64,000 nucleotides of DNA from Dyella sp. S184 (GTDB lineage Bacteria > Pseudomonadota > Gammaproteobacteria > Xanthomonadales > Rhodanobacteraceae), in assembly GCF_009766065.1 (NCBI RefSeq), contig NZ_LMUE01000003.1, positions 230,809 through 294,808 on the forward strand, written 5' to 3'. The translations under genes were made by a program, and so were the position numbers. This document shows, piece by piece, positions 9,044-17,408 of the stretch (position 1 is its first letter; each line of letters opens with the position of its first letter). The notes under the pieces are model-generated. The model searched no databases and was not told the DNA's origin. It saw nothing but the letters and a program-made list of their open reading frames with translations.

Positions 9044-10294
9044 TCAGCGTGGCAATTCAGCCTGACGTCCCAGCAGGAAGCGCCGAACGGCGGGGTCGCT
9101 GGCGAGGCCGATCGCGATGTCGAAGGCATCGTGAGCTTCAGGATAGGCATGGGTTCTGGCCAGGAGTGCCGCGCGTGCTGCCCAGTAGGGCTGGTAGTCG
9201 ACGAGCCGGCCATCGGCACCGAGTGCATCCACGATCTCGAGCGCGGCGCGCGGACCTTGCAGTTCCGCGATGGCCAGCGCGCGATTGAGGGCGACCACCG
9301 GCGAACCGGAGAGAGCGAGCAATGCGTCGTAAATCTGCACCTCCGGCGTCCAGTCAGTGCGCCCGCTGCGGCGACGCTCGACATGTGCGGACTGCAGCGC
9401 CGCTTCCAGCTGATAACGGCCGATGTGGCCCAACGCGCTCGCATGCAACAGCAGCGCTTCGGCCTCGTCGATCATTGCTGCATCCCACAGCGCGACGTTC
9501 TGCTCGGCCAGCGGCACGTAATCACCATCCGCATTGCGGCGCGCGCGGCGCCGTGCCTCGGCGTGCAGCATGCCGGCCAACAAACCCAGCGCTTCCGGTT
9601 CCTGCGGCAGCAGTCCGGCGACCAGTCCGGCGAGGAACAGCGCTTCCGCGGTGAGATCGCGCCGGATCACATCGGTGCCACCGGGATCACTCCAGCCTTC
9701 GGCAAAGGCGGCATAAATCGCATCCAGTACGCCGTCCAGCCGTCCGGACAATTCGTCGCGTGCAGGGATGGCAAACCGGATGCCGGCCTGGCGGATCTTC
9801 TGTTTCGCCCGCCCCAGACGTTTGCTCATGGCGTCCGGCGACGCGAGAAACGCCGAGGCGATGGTCTTCGCATCCAACCCGAGCACAGCCTGCAGCATCA
9901 GCGGTGCGCGGATGCCGGCATCGATGGCCGGATGTGCGCAGGCGAACAGCAGCGCCAGGCGCCGATCCGGAATGGCTGCGTCATCCATCACCGTCGATGC
10001 AGCTTCGTCGAGCTCCGCCAGGATCTGCAACTGCACGGCCGCTGCTTCGCCGCTACGGCGTCGCCGGATGCCATCGATCCCTTTGCGCCGGGCCACGGTC
10101 AGCAACCACGCTTCCGGATTTGCAGGACAGCCGTTGAGCGGCCAGCCCGCCAGCGCCGCGGCAAACGCTTCCGACAACGCATCCTCGGCCGCCGCCACAT
10201 CACGCATGGCGGCGGCCAGAAAGGCGACCAGCTTGCCGTAGCTGCGGCGCGCGACGGCGTCTGCGGTACTGCGCGCCTGCGTCGCGCTATCCAA
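9044..10294 (-). CDS. ECF42-type RNA polymerase sigma factor
   Basis: About 416 residues. The N-terminal sigma-70 region 2 (YGKLVAFLAAAMRDVAAAEDALSEAF, written here in parts: DVAAAEDALSEAF and AWLLTVARRKGIDGIRR) and region 4 (VLGLDAKTIASAFLASPDAMSKRL) are followed by a long C-terminal extension (PLAEQNVALWDAAMIDEAEA, ALLALSGSPVVALNRALA) typical of the SigJ/ECF42 group. I place the start at TTG 10294, two bases after the stop of the upstream YCII gene, with GGAG 9 nt before it. No ATG or GTG fits this position, so translation is probably coupled. Its known partner type, a DGPF/YCII protein, is the gene just upstream. Likely regulates a small stress regulon. Confidence 0.88.
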   Translation of the reverse strand: MDSATQARSTADAVARRSYGKLVAFLAAAMRDVAAAEDALSEAFAAALAGWPLNGCPANPEAWLLTVARRKGIDGIRRRRSGEAAAVQLQILAELDEAASTVMDDAAIPDRRLALLFACAHPAIDAGIRAPLMLQAVLGLDAKTIASAFLASPDAMSKRLGRAKQKIRQAGIRFAIPARDELSGRLDGVLDAIYAAFAEGWSDPGGTDVIRRDLTAEALFLAGLVAGLLPQEPEALGLLAGMLHAEARRRARRNADGDYVPLAEQNVALWDAAMIDEAEALLLHASALGHIGRYQLEAALQSAHVERRRSGRTDWTPEVQIYDALLALSGSPVVALNRALAIAELQGPRAALEIVDALGADGRLVDYQPYWAARAALLARTHAYPEAHDAFDIAIGLASDPAVRRFLLGRQAELPR

Positions 10295-10296
10295 CC

Positions 10297-10644
10297 CTAC
10301 ATGCTCCAGACCGGCCGCACTTCGATCGTTCCATGGCTCGCGCCGGGGCAGCGCGCCGCCCACGCAAGCGCGGCATCCAGGTCAGGCGCATCAATCAGGT
10401 AGTAGCCACCCAACTGCTCCTTCGAGTCCACGTAGGGACCATCCAGTACCTGCGATTTACCGTCCGCGACATGCACGGTGGTCGCGGTCGTGCTGTTTTG
10501 CAGGCGGTTCGAGCCGACCAGTGCACCCGCCGTCTTCAACGCCTGCGTATACGCTTCATAGGCCGCGACGCCCTGTTCCTGTTCGGCCGGCGTCATCTGC
10601 GACCAACCAGTCTCGTTCGAATACAGCATCAATAGGTATTGCAT
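10297..10644 (-). CDS. YCII/DGPF domain protein, partner of the ECF sigma factor
   Basis: 115 residues beginning MQYLLMLYSNE, with the family's DGPYVDSKEQLGGYYLID motif, a variant of the DGPF signature. YCII proteins are ferredoxin-like dimers, and those linked to ECF42 sigma factors are usually encoded in the same operon; their exact role is unclear. Here the stop codon lies two bases before the proposed TTG start of the sigma factor, so the pair is almost certainly co-transcribed. No catalytic function is claimed. Confidence 0.9.
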   Translation of the reverse strand: MQYLLMLYSNETGWSQMTPAEQEQGVAAYEAYTQALKTAGALVGSNRLQNSTTATTVHVADGKSQVLDGPYVDSKEQLGGYYLIDAPDLDAALAWAARCPGASHGTIEVRPVWSM

Positions 10645-10826
10645 CGGGATTCTCCAAAAATGAGTGATGGCGGGCAGTGTGCGCCGCCATTCCCATGACG
10701 CGCGAAGTTCGGCGATTTGGACAAAGCCCATCTTATCGGGGATCGACCCGGGCAAATCGACTGCCCTCTGCCACGACGTTGCGAAAGTCGCTTTCGGCGC
10801 GCTCACCTTGAAGAAGAAAAAGGATC

Positions 10827-11942
10827 TCAGGCTGCTCGCGTGAAGTCGCTGACCCAGTTCAGCTCCCAGGTCGCACCGCCATCCGCCGAGCAGGACTGCT
10901 CCCAACGCGCCGAGTGCGGAGTGATGTGCGACCAGACCACGCGCGTCTTGATCGGACGGCCGTCCAGCTGGTCGTCGCCGATGAAGGTGCCAACGTCGCC
11001 CATGCGGCGGCCGCGCACGGGCGGCTCGATGACCGAGGGCGTCCTGCCATCGAGCCACCAGCTCAGCCACTGCCCGCTCACCCGATCGAAGGCGCGCAGG
11101 CCGATACCGCGTACCGTGCCGGAGGGCAAGGCCATGACGTTGTCGCCCACGTTGCCCTGCCCGCCCAGCACCGGCCAGTTGACCAGCGTGCCGCCGAAGC
11201 TGTCCCAGTCGCGGTTGCCGACCAGGCGATGCCGGAGTCGACGATGCCGTACGTTCCACGACCCGACCAGGAAATCGAAGTCGCGTGGCGCATCCGCCAA
11301 CTTGGGCAGCGGCGTCGGCGAGTGCGAGGTTCGCGTGAAGTAGTTGCGCCAGTTGACCTCCCAACTGGCGCCGTCGTCGGTGGAGAACGCCTGCTCCCAC
11401 CATGGCCGCGAGCTGTGGACGTCGTTCCAGCGGAAGCGCATCGTGATCGGACGACCCTTGAACGTGTCGTGGCCGAAGAACAGGCCGGTATCGTCGTGGA
11501 AGCCACCCAGCACAGGCGGATCGATGTGGGTCGGGTCGCGCCCGTCGAGCCACCAGATCGACCACTTGCCGGTGCCGGGGTCGAACGCGCGCATGGTCAG
11601 CCCACGGTAGGGATCGCCGGGCAGCTCGATCACGTTGTCATCGATCGTCCCCAGGCCGCCCATGGTCAGCCACAGCGCGCTGCGCCCAGTAAACGTCTGC
11701 CAATGGGTGTCGCCGACCAGGCGCTCCTTCAACCGACGGTGCCACACGTCCCAGTTGCCGACCAGCCAGGCCCAGTCGCGCGCGTGATCGGCGTGTTCCG
11801 GGGCCGTGCCGCTTGCCGTCGCGGGCGAACCAGGCCGCGCGCCAACCCACTTCGGCAGGCCAAGTACCGCGGCCCCGCCGGCCAGCGCCAGGCTTCTGAG
11901 GAACGCACGGCGCGAAAACGGGATGGGAGGATGGGAAGGCAT
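10827..11942 (-). CDS. Tat-exported protein with two tandem copies of a DUF1579-like domain
   Basis: 371 residues from ATG 11942. The N-terminus has a twin-arginine signal (SRRAFLRSLALAGG), so the folded protein is exported. The mature part is an internal duplication: copy 1 starts DWAWLVGNWDVWHRRL and copy 2 starts DFDFLVGSWNVRHRRL. In each, matching segments follow (GLTMRAFDPGTGKWSIWWLD versus GIGLRAFDRVSGQWLSWWLD; GASWEVNW versus GATWELNW). The secreted protein at 22613-23164 has a single copy of the same pattern. The domain resembles DUF1579-like lipocalin folds, but the ligand is unknown. It is divergent from a LysR regulator, which may control it. Confidence 0.8.
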   Translation of the reverse strand: MPSHPPIPFSRRAFLRSLALAGGAAVLGLPKWVGARPGSPATASGTAPEHADHARDWAWLVGNWDVWHRRLKERLVGDTHWQTFTGRSALWLTMGGLGTIDDNVIELPGDPYRGLTMRAFDPGTGKWSIWWLDGRDPTHIDPPVLGGFHDDTGLFFGHDTFKGRPITMRFRWNDVHSSRPWWEQAFSTDDGASWEVNWRNYFTRTSHSPTPLPKLADAPRDFDFLVGSWNVRHRRLRHRLVGNRDWDSFGGTLVNWPVLGGQGNVGDNVMALPSGTVRGIGLRAFDRVSGQWLSWWLDGRTPSVIEPPVRGRRMGDVGTFIGDDQLDGRPIKTRVVWSHITPHSARWEQSCSADGGATWELNWVSDFTRAA

Positions 11943-12042
11943 GGGGCGAATCCTTGCAGGCCACGAGGACAGGATCCTGATCATGGCGAATACGGCGCAT
12001 GGTTGACCACGCGAAAGCGGACCCTCAGCATAAGGCAGACTT

Positions 12043-12981
12043 ATGGTCGCCCCGCACCGCTTCCCGTCCCTATTGGCCATCCGCGCCTTCGAGGCCGCGG
12101 CCCGCCTCGGCAGTTTCGCGCGGGCGGCACAGGAACTCGACACGACGGCGGCATCGGTCAGCTACCACGTGCGACGCCTCGAAGAGCAGATCGGCGTACG
12201 GCTGTTTGCGCGTTACCCGCAGCGAGTGGAACTGACCGAGCCCGGCCAGTTGGTCGCGCACGAAGCCATCAACGCCTTCGCCGCCTTGCGCGCCAGCTTC
12301 ATCCGGGCTGCCGACGTGGACGAGGCGCGACTGTCGCTGACGACCCTGCCGACCCTCGGCACCAGCTGGCTGACACCGAAGCTCGGCCGCTTCCGCGCGA
12401 AGCATCCGGAGATCGCGCTCGACCTCGATCTGTCGCCAGACGCCCAGGACCTCAGCACCGGCCATTTCGACGCGGCCATCCGCAACGGCCACGGCCGCTG
12501 GCCCGGCCTGCGTACGATCGAACTGCTGCCCAGCATCTTCATGCCGCTGTGTGCACCGGCGCTGAAAGAAGCTGCCGCGAGCATCGCCGACCCGCGACGC
12601 CCGCTGGACGTTCCGCTGCTGGGCCGCTCCGATTGGTGGACGTTGTGGTATCGCGTGCGGGGTTTCGACGACGTCGTCCTGCACGGCCGCTTCGGCACCC
12701 ATCTGTCCGCCGAATACCTGGACATCGCCGCAGCCATCGCCGGCCACGGCATCGCGATCGGCTCACCGATCCTGTTCCGCAACGAGATCGAGGCCGGTCG
12801 GCTGGTGCCCGCGCATGATGCCGTCGCCAGCGATGGCCGTGCATTCTGGTTCACCTTCCCGATCGCCCGAGAGCACAGCCGCAAGATCGCCAGGTTTCGC
12901 GAATGGCTGTGCGACGAAGCGTCGCGTGACTGCGACGCCACGCACCACTACATCCGCCGGGCGGTCATCGTCGAACCGTAG
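12043..12981 (+). CDS. LysR-family transcriptional regulator (GcvA-like)
   Basis: 312 residues. The N-terminal winged helix-turn-helix is clear (FPSLLAIRAFEAAARLGS, then FARAAQELDTTAASVSYHVR, then LEEQIGVRLF). The C-terminal substrate-binding domain begins near residue 90 (LSLTTLPTLGTSWLTPKL) in the style of GcvA and AmpR relatives. Divergently transcribed from the Tat protein gene, with about 100 bp between starts, the classical layout for a LysR regulator and its target. The inducer is unknown. ATG 12043 is the natural start, as the HTH begins a few residues later. Confidence 0.92.
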   Translation: MVAPHRFPSLLAIRAFEAAARLGSFARAAQELDTTAASVSYHVRRLEEQIGVRLFARYPQRVELTEPGQLVAHEAINAFAALRASFIRAADVDEARLSLTTLPTLGTSWLTPKLGRFRAKHPEIALDLDLSPDAQDLSTGHFDAAIRNGHGRWPGLRTIELLPSIFMPLCAPALKEAAASIADPRRPLDVPLLGRSDWWTLWYRVRGFDDVVLHGRFGTHLSAEYLDIAAAIAGHGIAIGSPILFRNEIEAGRLVPAHDAVASDGRAFWFTFPIAREHSRKIARFREWLCDEASRDCDATHHYIRRAVIVEP

Positions 12982-13078
12982 CATCGGGTAACGCTGGGCT
13001 GGTCGAAATTTCCGGATAGCTCAACGCGACAACTGCCCGTGCTGGATTCAATTTCTTCCGCCGGCCCCTGAGCCTCCG

Positions 13079-13107
13079 CGTCAGGAACTGTCTCTGACAC
13101 CTTTTCC
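13079..13107. repeat. Family A repeat word (TCAGGAACTGTCTCTGACAC)
   Basis: Matches the consensus TCAGGAATTGTCCCTGACAC followed by CTTTT. It lies immediately after the stop of the minus-strand lipoprotein gene at 13108, between it and the LysR gene. Confidence 0.6.
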
Positions 13108-13521
13108 CTAGAAATCGATGCTGCCAACGGCAGGGCCATTTTCGCCCTCTGTGAACCAAAAACGGCTGCCTGCCCCGGCACAGTGAAGCACGTAGCTGGT
13201 ATTCGCCTGCGCATTCAATTTCAAATGACCGGTGAAATTCAACGTGCCCACCGCATGGAAAATCGTGAATTTGTGCTCCCCCGGCGGCACATAAGATACC
13301 GGATTGGGAATGGAAAGCATTTGAGCTGTTTTCAAGCCATCGATTCTTATGATTTCAACGGGGCCTGAACCAAACGAATCAGGCTGACAGACGGGCTCGG
13401 ATAAAATTCGCGCTTGTTGCCCGTACACGGCACCAGGAGCGACATAAGCAGCCTTGGTCATGACACATGCTGGCAGCAGCTGGGAAAGAGCAATGACTGC
13501 GCATAGCTTGACTGATTTCAT
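13108..13521 (-). CDS. Small lipoprotein, paralogue 1
   Basis: 137 residues. The type II signal peptide ends in a lipobox (SQLLPAC), so the protein should be a membrane-anchored lipoprotein. The mature part has a beta-rich pattern shared with the next gene: YVPPGEHKFTI, LNAQANTSYVLHCAGA and FWFTEGENGPAVGSI line up with YLLPGHHTFKV, VDAKAGATYYVHHAIGA and KLWVTEGAHGTKMAATPI. Start at 13521 is chosen by the signal peptide; 13548 is also possible. Base composition is clearly more AT-rich than flanking genes, suggesting acquisition. Function unknown. Confidence 0.72.
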   Translation of the reverse strand: MKSVKLCAVIALSQLLPACVMTKAAYVAPGAVYGQQARILSEPVCQPDSFGSGPVEIIRIDGLKTAQMLSIPNPVSYVPPGEHKFTIFHAVGTLNFTGHLKLNAQANTSYVLHCAGAGSRFWFTEGENGPAVGSIDF

Positions 13522-13576
13522 TTCAATGCCCGAAAAGTGAGTATTCATACAAAATTGGTATTTGTAAGAATAGGCC

Positions 13577-14008
13577 TCACGTAATCGGAATCGGCGTAGC
13601 GGCCATCTTTGTTCCGTGCGCGCCCTCGGTCACCCATAACTTGACATCGTATGCGCCAATCGCGTGGTGAACATAATATGTTGCACCCGCTTTTGCATCG
13701 ACGGAGAACTTCGCATCCGCATGCACGCTGGCACGTGCAAACCTCACCTTGAAAGTGTGATGGCCCGGAAGAAGGTAAAGCTCATTCGACCATTTCCTCA
13801 CGTCCCAATAGCCGTGCAGCTGCTTGCCATCCGCCTCGGTGAAAAAAATATATTGCGCATCACCGCTATGGCTAGCATGGACATCGTACGAGTCGCCAAT
13901 GAAGTGTGCTGTTTGTGACAGATCCTGACCGCGAGGTATGAACTTCGTTTCAGCCGAGCACCCACAAAGCAGCATAGCGGCGACAATAATCGACACAAAT
14001 TTTTTCAT
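13577..14008 (-). CDS. Small lipoprotein, paralogue 2
   Basis: 143 residues from ATG 14008, with AAGGA 5-8 nt upstream. The signal peptide (MKKFVSIIVAAMLLCGC) ends in lipobox LLCGC, so it is a lipoprotein. It shares the beta-rich C-terminal pattern of the neighbouring gene, as listed there, and the two form a tandem duplication on the minus strand with a 55-bp gap. AT-rich relative to its surroundings. No enzymatic motifs. Probable role: envelope protein of unknown partner. Confidence 0.72.
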   Translation of the reverse strand: MKKFVSIIVAAMLLCGCSAETKFIPRGQDLSQTAHFIGDSYDVHASHSGDAQYIFFTEADGKQLHGYWDVRKWSNELYLLPGHHTFKVRFARASVHADAKFSVDAKAGATYYVHHAIGAYDVKLWVTEGAHGTKMAATPIPIT

Positions 14009-14673
14009 GGATGTCCTTCCGATCCCCAGTATGAGTTCAACACTAACCCGAGCGTGAATCGCCCTTCGGCGAACCACACTGTCGACCAATTTGCTTGCCT
14101 CCCCTATTCGCAACAAATCATGCCACAACATTGACCCGGCGCAAGCAGTCGCCGACATGCCAATCAAGAACAAGCCACGCGAACTCAAGCTGAGAGGAGC
14201 CGTCAAAGAAAACAGAGTCAATCAAGTGGATTTAATATTTAATTACGCCTGCCCATTTAATTCACCAAGATATGGCGCCCGCCTCGTCCGATGGCAGCGG
14301 CGGATGCACGTGCTTGCTCATCAGCACACAGGTGTACAGCCGGTATCCGAAGCACTGTCATGCCCAACGCTGTGATCTTCACCGTCCGGAAAGCACGACA
14401 GCCGGTTGTTGCCCTCTTGCGCCATGTGTTGGGGAATGCTGGCGAGATCGTGATGGGGATGTCGGGCCATGCGCGACAGCAACGCTCGTGAGCCGCGCGC
14501 ACGACGATAAGCACAAGCTGCGTGGCAGCCTCACTAAGGATCAGGCCCGATGTCAGGAATTGTCCCTGATACCATTTTTCACAGCTAGACTCTGTCAACC
14601 GACTCTCGAAAAGGTTGCATCGAGGCACGGTGTGCGCGGGATTTTTCCATAATCTTGCTGGGGGTTGAGTGTC
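14009..14673. other. Intergenic region, 665 bp, no supported gene
   Basis: No frame has a credible start, ribosome site and protein-like composition. The GC-rich part (about 14280-14540) could be a decayed gene, but I recognise nothing in it. It ends with a family A word at 14552-14580. Confidence 0.45.
14552..14580. repeat. Family A repeat word (TCAGGAATTGTCCCTGATAC)
   Basis: Best match to the family A consensus, followed by CATTTTTC. Lies about 95 bp before the coiled-coil membrane protein gene. Confidence 0.6.
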
Positions 14674-15141
14674 ATGGCCATGCCGTTGTCGTGGAAAATC
14701 GGGACCGTCGTGGCGAGTTTGCTCGTCGCCGTGCTTGTCTGGAATGGACTGTCCCAGTACCTCGCAGCGCGCCAGGCCGATGAGATCACACGCGATTCCG
14801 CCCGCGCCGCCGCACTGGAGGCTCAGCAGGCCCAGGCTCATGCCCAGCAATACCGGGCACAGCTGGCAGCTGATCTGAAGCAGCAGCGTGAGGACTTGTC
14901 CAACACATACCAGCAGGTGAATGAGCAGGCTCGGCAGTATCAGGCGGAGCAAACCATACGCCAGGAGAAGCAGCGGCAGGAGGAGCTTGCCGCACAGGCA
15001 AGTTACCGGCTGGACCGAAACCAGCAGTGCATTGATGGCACCGTCATCAACCACAGCGGCTCGAGTTTTACGCAAGCTGTCGGCAAGGATGGCCAGCCGA
15101 TCCCATGCACAGGTGATCTGGCGACCGAACCGCTGCGGTGA
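14674..15141 (+). CDS. Membrane-anchored coiled-coil protein
   Basis: 155 residues from ATG 14674. One transmembrane helix near residues 8-26 (GTVVASLLVAVLVWNGL) is followed by a long Gln/Ala/Glu-rich heptad-like stretch (residues about 35-115: ALEAQQAQAHAQQYRAQL and similar) that should form a coiled coil in the periplasm. A short C-terminal tail holds two cysteines (QQCIDGTVI, IPCTGD). No family is recognised. It is flanked on both sides by family A repeat words. Function unknown. Confidence 0.65.
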   Translation: MAMPLSWKIGTVVASLLVAVLVWNGLSQYLAARQADEITRDSARAAALEAQQAQAHAQQYRAQLAADLKQQREDLSNTYQQVNEQARQYQAEQTIRQEKQRQEELAAQASYRLDRNQQCIDGTVINHSGSSFTQAVGKDGQPIPCTGDLATEPLR

Positions 15142-15166
15142 TCCTGCATCGTCATCACCGCGGCTG

Positions 15167-15192
15167 CGTCAGGTATTGTCCCTGGCACCGCT
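15167..15192. repeat. Family A repeat word (TCAGGTATTGTCCCTGGCAC)
   Basis: Lies in the 73-bp gap between the coiled-coil gene and the MFS transporter, ending about 22 bp before the transporter's start codon. Confidence 0.55.
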
Positions 15193-15214
15193 TCGCTTCC
15201 GGCACCCCGTCTGC

Positions 15215-16540
15215 ATGAGCCCGACCGAAAGGTACAGCGCCCCCGAAGTCTCGCGCGCCTCCATGGTGGTCGCGGCACTGTCGACGGTGGTGGAGTGGTA
15301 CGACTTCACGCTCTACCTGTATTTCGCCACGGTGCTGTCGCGGGTGTTCTTCGGTGGCGGTGCTAACTCGCTGCTGGCCACGCTCGCCGGGTTCGCCATC
15401 TCCTACGGCATACGGCCACTGGGCGCGATGGTGTTCGGCCATATCGGCGACCGTATCGGGCGGCAGCGCACGCTGGTGCTGTCGATGATGCTGATGACGC
15501 TGGCGATGCTCGCGACGGCGTTGCTACCCGACTATGCCGCGATCGGGCCGGCGGCGGGCGGGTTGCTGTTGCTGCTGCGCTGCTTCATGGCGTTCTCGGT
15601 CGGCGGCGAATATACCGGCGTGGTCGCCTACCTGCTGGAAGGCGCACGCGAGGACCGGCGCGGTTTGATCACCTCGTTGGCGTCCGCCGCCAGCGAGGTC
15701 GGCGCGCTGTTGGCAGTGGCGATCGCCGCCCTGACGGTCGGCGCGATGAGCACCGTCCGTCTCGATGCCTGGGGTTGGCGCATTCCGTTCTTCGTAGGCG
15801 CGGCACTGGCCGGCTGCGTCTGGTTCGCGCGCTCTACCATGGAAGAATCGCCGGATTTCCTGCGACAGGTGAAGCAGCACAGCGTGCCCGAGTCCCCGCT
15901 CCGCTACACGCTCGCCCATCACCGACCCGCGCTTCTGCGTACCTTCGCCATTTCGGCGCTTGGCTCGATCACCTATTACGTCGGCATCACCTATGTACCG
16001 GCTTTCCTGAGCTCATCGGGCATCCTCGCCGAAAGCCGTTCGCTGTGGCTATCGACCCTTGCCGCGGTGGCAGTGATCCTGGTCACGCCACTGGCGGGTG
16101 CGCTCTCGGACCGGGTCGGGCGCAAACCGGTGATGATCTGGCTGGGCATTGCCGGCGTGCTGCTGCCGTTGTCGATGTTCGGCCTGATGGCAGGCGGCGG
16201 CGAGCTGCCCATCGCCGTCGGAGCGATCGTTCTGGCTTGCCTCGCCGGTGGCGTGAGTGCGGTAGGCGCCCCGGCGACCGCCGAGCAGTTTCCCGGCGAG
16301 GGCCGACTCAGCGGACTGGCACTGGGCGTCACCGTTGCCACCGCCATCTTCGGCGGCCTGACCCCCTTCCTCGCCGAACTTTTCATCAGGCAGACCGGAT
16401 GGACTGCCCTGCCCGGTGCCATGATCGCCGCCGTCGCCCTGGTCGTCATGCCCGTGCTCCTGACCATGCCGGAGACGCATCCGTGCCTGGTCAGAGCGCA
16501 TGCCCGCGAGCGGGAAGCAAAAGAGCTCAGCGACGTCTAA
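15215..16540 (+). CDS. MFS transporter, metabolite:H+ symporter (MHS) type
   Basis: 441 residues and about 12 predicted transmembrane helices. The N-terminus has the MHS-type opening ALSTVVEWYDFTLYLYFA, and the loop 2-3 motif GHIGDRIGRQRTL and loop 8-9 motif GALSDRVGRKPVM are diagnostic of the major facilitator superfamily. MHS members (ProP, KgtP, ShiA, citrate carriers) import organic acids or compatible solutes with protons; the substrate here cannot be told. ATG 15215 fits the conserved start. Single gene, with a repeat word before and after it. Confidence 0.9.
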   Translation: MSPTERYSAPEVSRASMVVAALSTVVEWYDFTLYLYFATVLSRVFFGGGANSLLATLAGFAISYGIRPLGAMVFGHIGDRIGRQRTLVLSMMLMTLAMLATALLPDYAAIGPAAGGLLLLLRCFMAFSVGGEYTGVVAYLLEGAREDRRGLITSLASAASEVGALLAVAIAALTVGAMSTVRLDAWGWRIPFFVGAALAGCVWFARSTMEESPDFLRQVKQHSVPESPLRYTLAHHRPALLRTFAISALGSITYYVGITYVPAFLSSSGILAESRSLWLSTLAAVAVILVTPLAGALSDRVGRKPVMIWLGIAGVLLPLSMFGLMAGGGELPIAVGAIVLACLAGGVSAVGAPATAEQFPGEGRLSGLALGVTVATAIFGGLTPFLAELFIRQTGWTALPGAMIAAVALVVMPVLLTMPETHPCLVRAHAREREAKELSDV

Positions 16541-16543
16541 CAG

Positions 16544-16570
16544 CGAGGAGTTGTCTTTGACTCCTTATGC
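16544..16570. repeat. Degenerate family A repeat word
   Basis: GAGGAGTTGTCTTTGACTCC lies directly after the transporter stop. It keeps the GTTGTCTTTGAC core of family A and forms a weak GGAGT/ACTCC stem. Confidence 0.4.
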
Positions 16571-16584
16571 TCTTGCGCCGAAAA

Positions 16585-17091
16585 TCACGACGCCCCGAGC
16601 GCCTTCAGCTCTCCGATGTGGCGCACCACGATGCGATGCGTCTCGGCGGCAAAGGCCTTGAGCTTTGGGTTGGAACCCGACGCGGCTTCCTTCGCGAACG
16701 CGGCCCCGTCCTTGGCGTGGATCAGCTCCATGTCCTTCAGATAGGCCATGTCAAAAGCTTTGCCGGACAAGGCCTTCAAGTCATCCAGTTGTTTCTGGAA
16801 GGTAGGGTTCAACGAATCCGGAAACGTCACGCCGGCGTCGGAGGCAATCGATTTCAGCTTGTCACCGACCAGCTTGTGGTCGTGCGCTTCCGTCACACCT
16901 TGGTCCTTGATGTCCTGCTTGTCGCCCTGGTCCGCGGCAAGTTGACCCGCATTCACCTCGAACATGCCGCCCTGACTGACCATGGCGATGAACGCTCGGT
17001 CCGTGGCCGACGTGGTATCAGCCGCATGCGCAACCGACGCCGAAAGTCCCATTGAAACAGCTAGAGCCAACATAGGTAGAACGTGTTTCAT
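16585..17091 (-). CDS. DUF4142 domain exported protein
   Basis: 168 residues with a signal peptide (MLALAVSMGLSASVAHA). The mature part is all-helical and ferritin-like in pattern: DRAFIAMVSQGGMFEVNAGQ, AEAHD-type segment VTEAHDHKLVGDKL, then FDMAYLKDMELIHAKD and a C-terminal HRIVVRHIGEL. This matches DUF4142, widespread periplasmic proteins of unknown biochemistry. ATG 17091 begins the signal peptide. Not in an obvious operon. Confidence 0.85.
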   Translation of the reverse strand: MKHVLPMLALAVSMGLSASVAHAADTTSATDRAFIAMVSQGGMFEVNAGQLAADQGDKQDIKDQGVTEAHDHKLVGDKLKSIASDAGVTFPDSLNPTFQKQLDDLKALSGKAFDMAYLKDMELIHAKDGAAFAKEAASGSNPKLKAFAAETHRIVVRHIGELKALGAS

Positions 17092-17408
17092 GAGTGCATC
17101 CTCGACAGGTTGATTGAATGACATTCGAGTAGCAGCTGACGTGCTTCAAGCCGATCGCGCCAGCCACAGTCCATGACCCCTCATCAAGACAAATTAAGAC
17201 AAGACGGGCCCCACTGCATCAATGCAAACAAGCCTGCCGCAAACCATGTGCTCAAAAGGTGAGTCACCCGCAATATCCCGACGCCGAACCCATCTCCTGA
17301 AAACAAAGGAAACAAAAGGGACGAAGTAGTCAACAGCGATTTAATTACCCCGTCCCCTTTACCGTGCCATGCGGAGCAGACACCCAACTGATAGGCTGAC
17401 GTCCTGTC
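17092..17408. other. Intergenic region, 317 bp, with a family C word
   Basis: No gene is supported. A family C word (TTTAATTACCCCGTCCCCTT) lies near 17339-17360, shortly before the sulfotransferase start. Confidence 0.5.

Noticed and set aside
14257..15075. Minus-strand frame across the 665-bp gap and coiled-coil gene
   Set aside because: Mixes Leu-rich antisense of a coiled coil with apparently random sequence; no start site. Possibly a decayed gene in 14280-14540, but unsupported.
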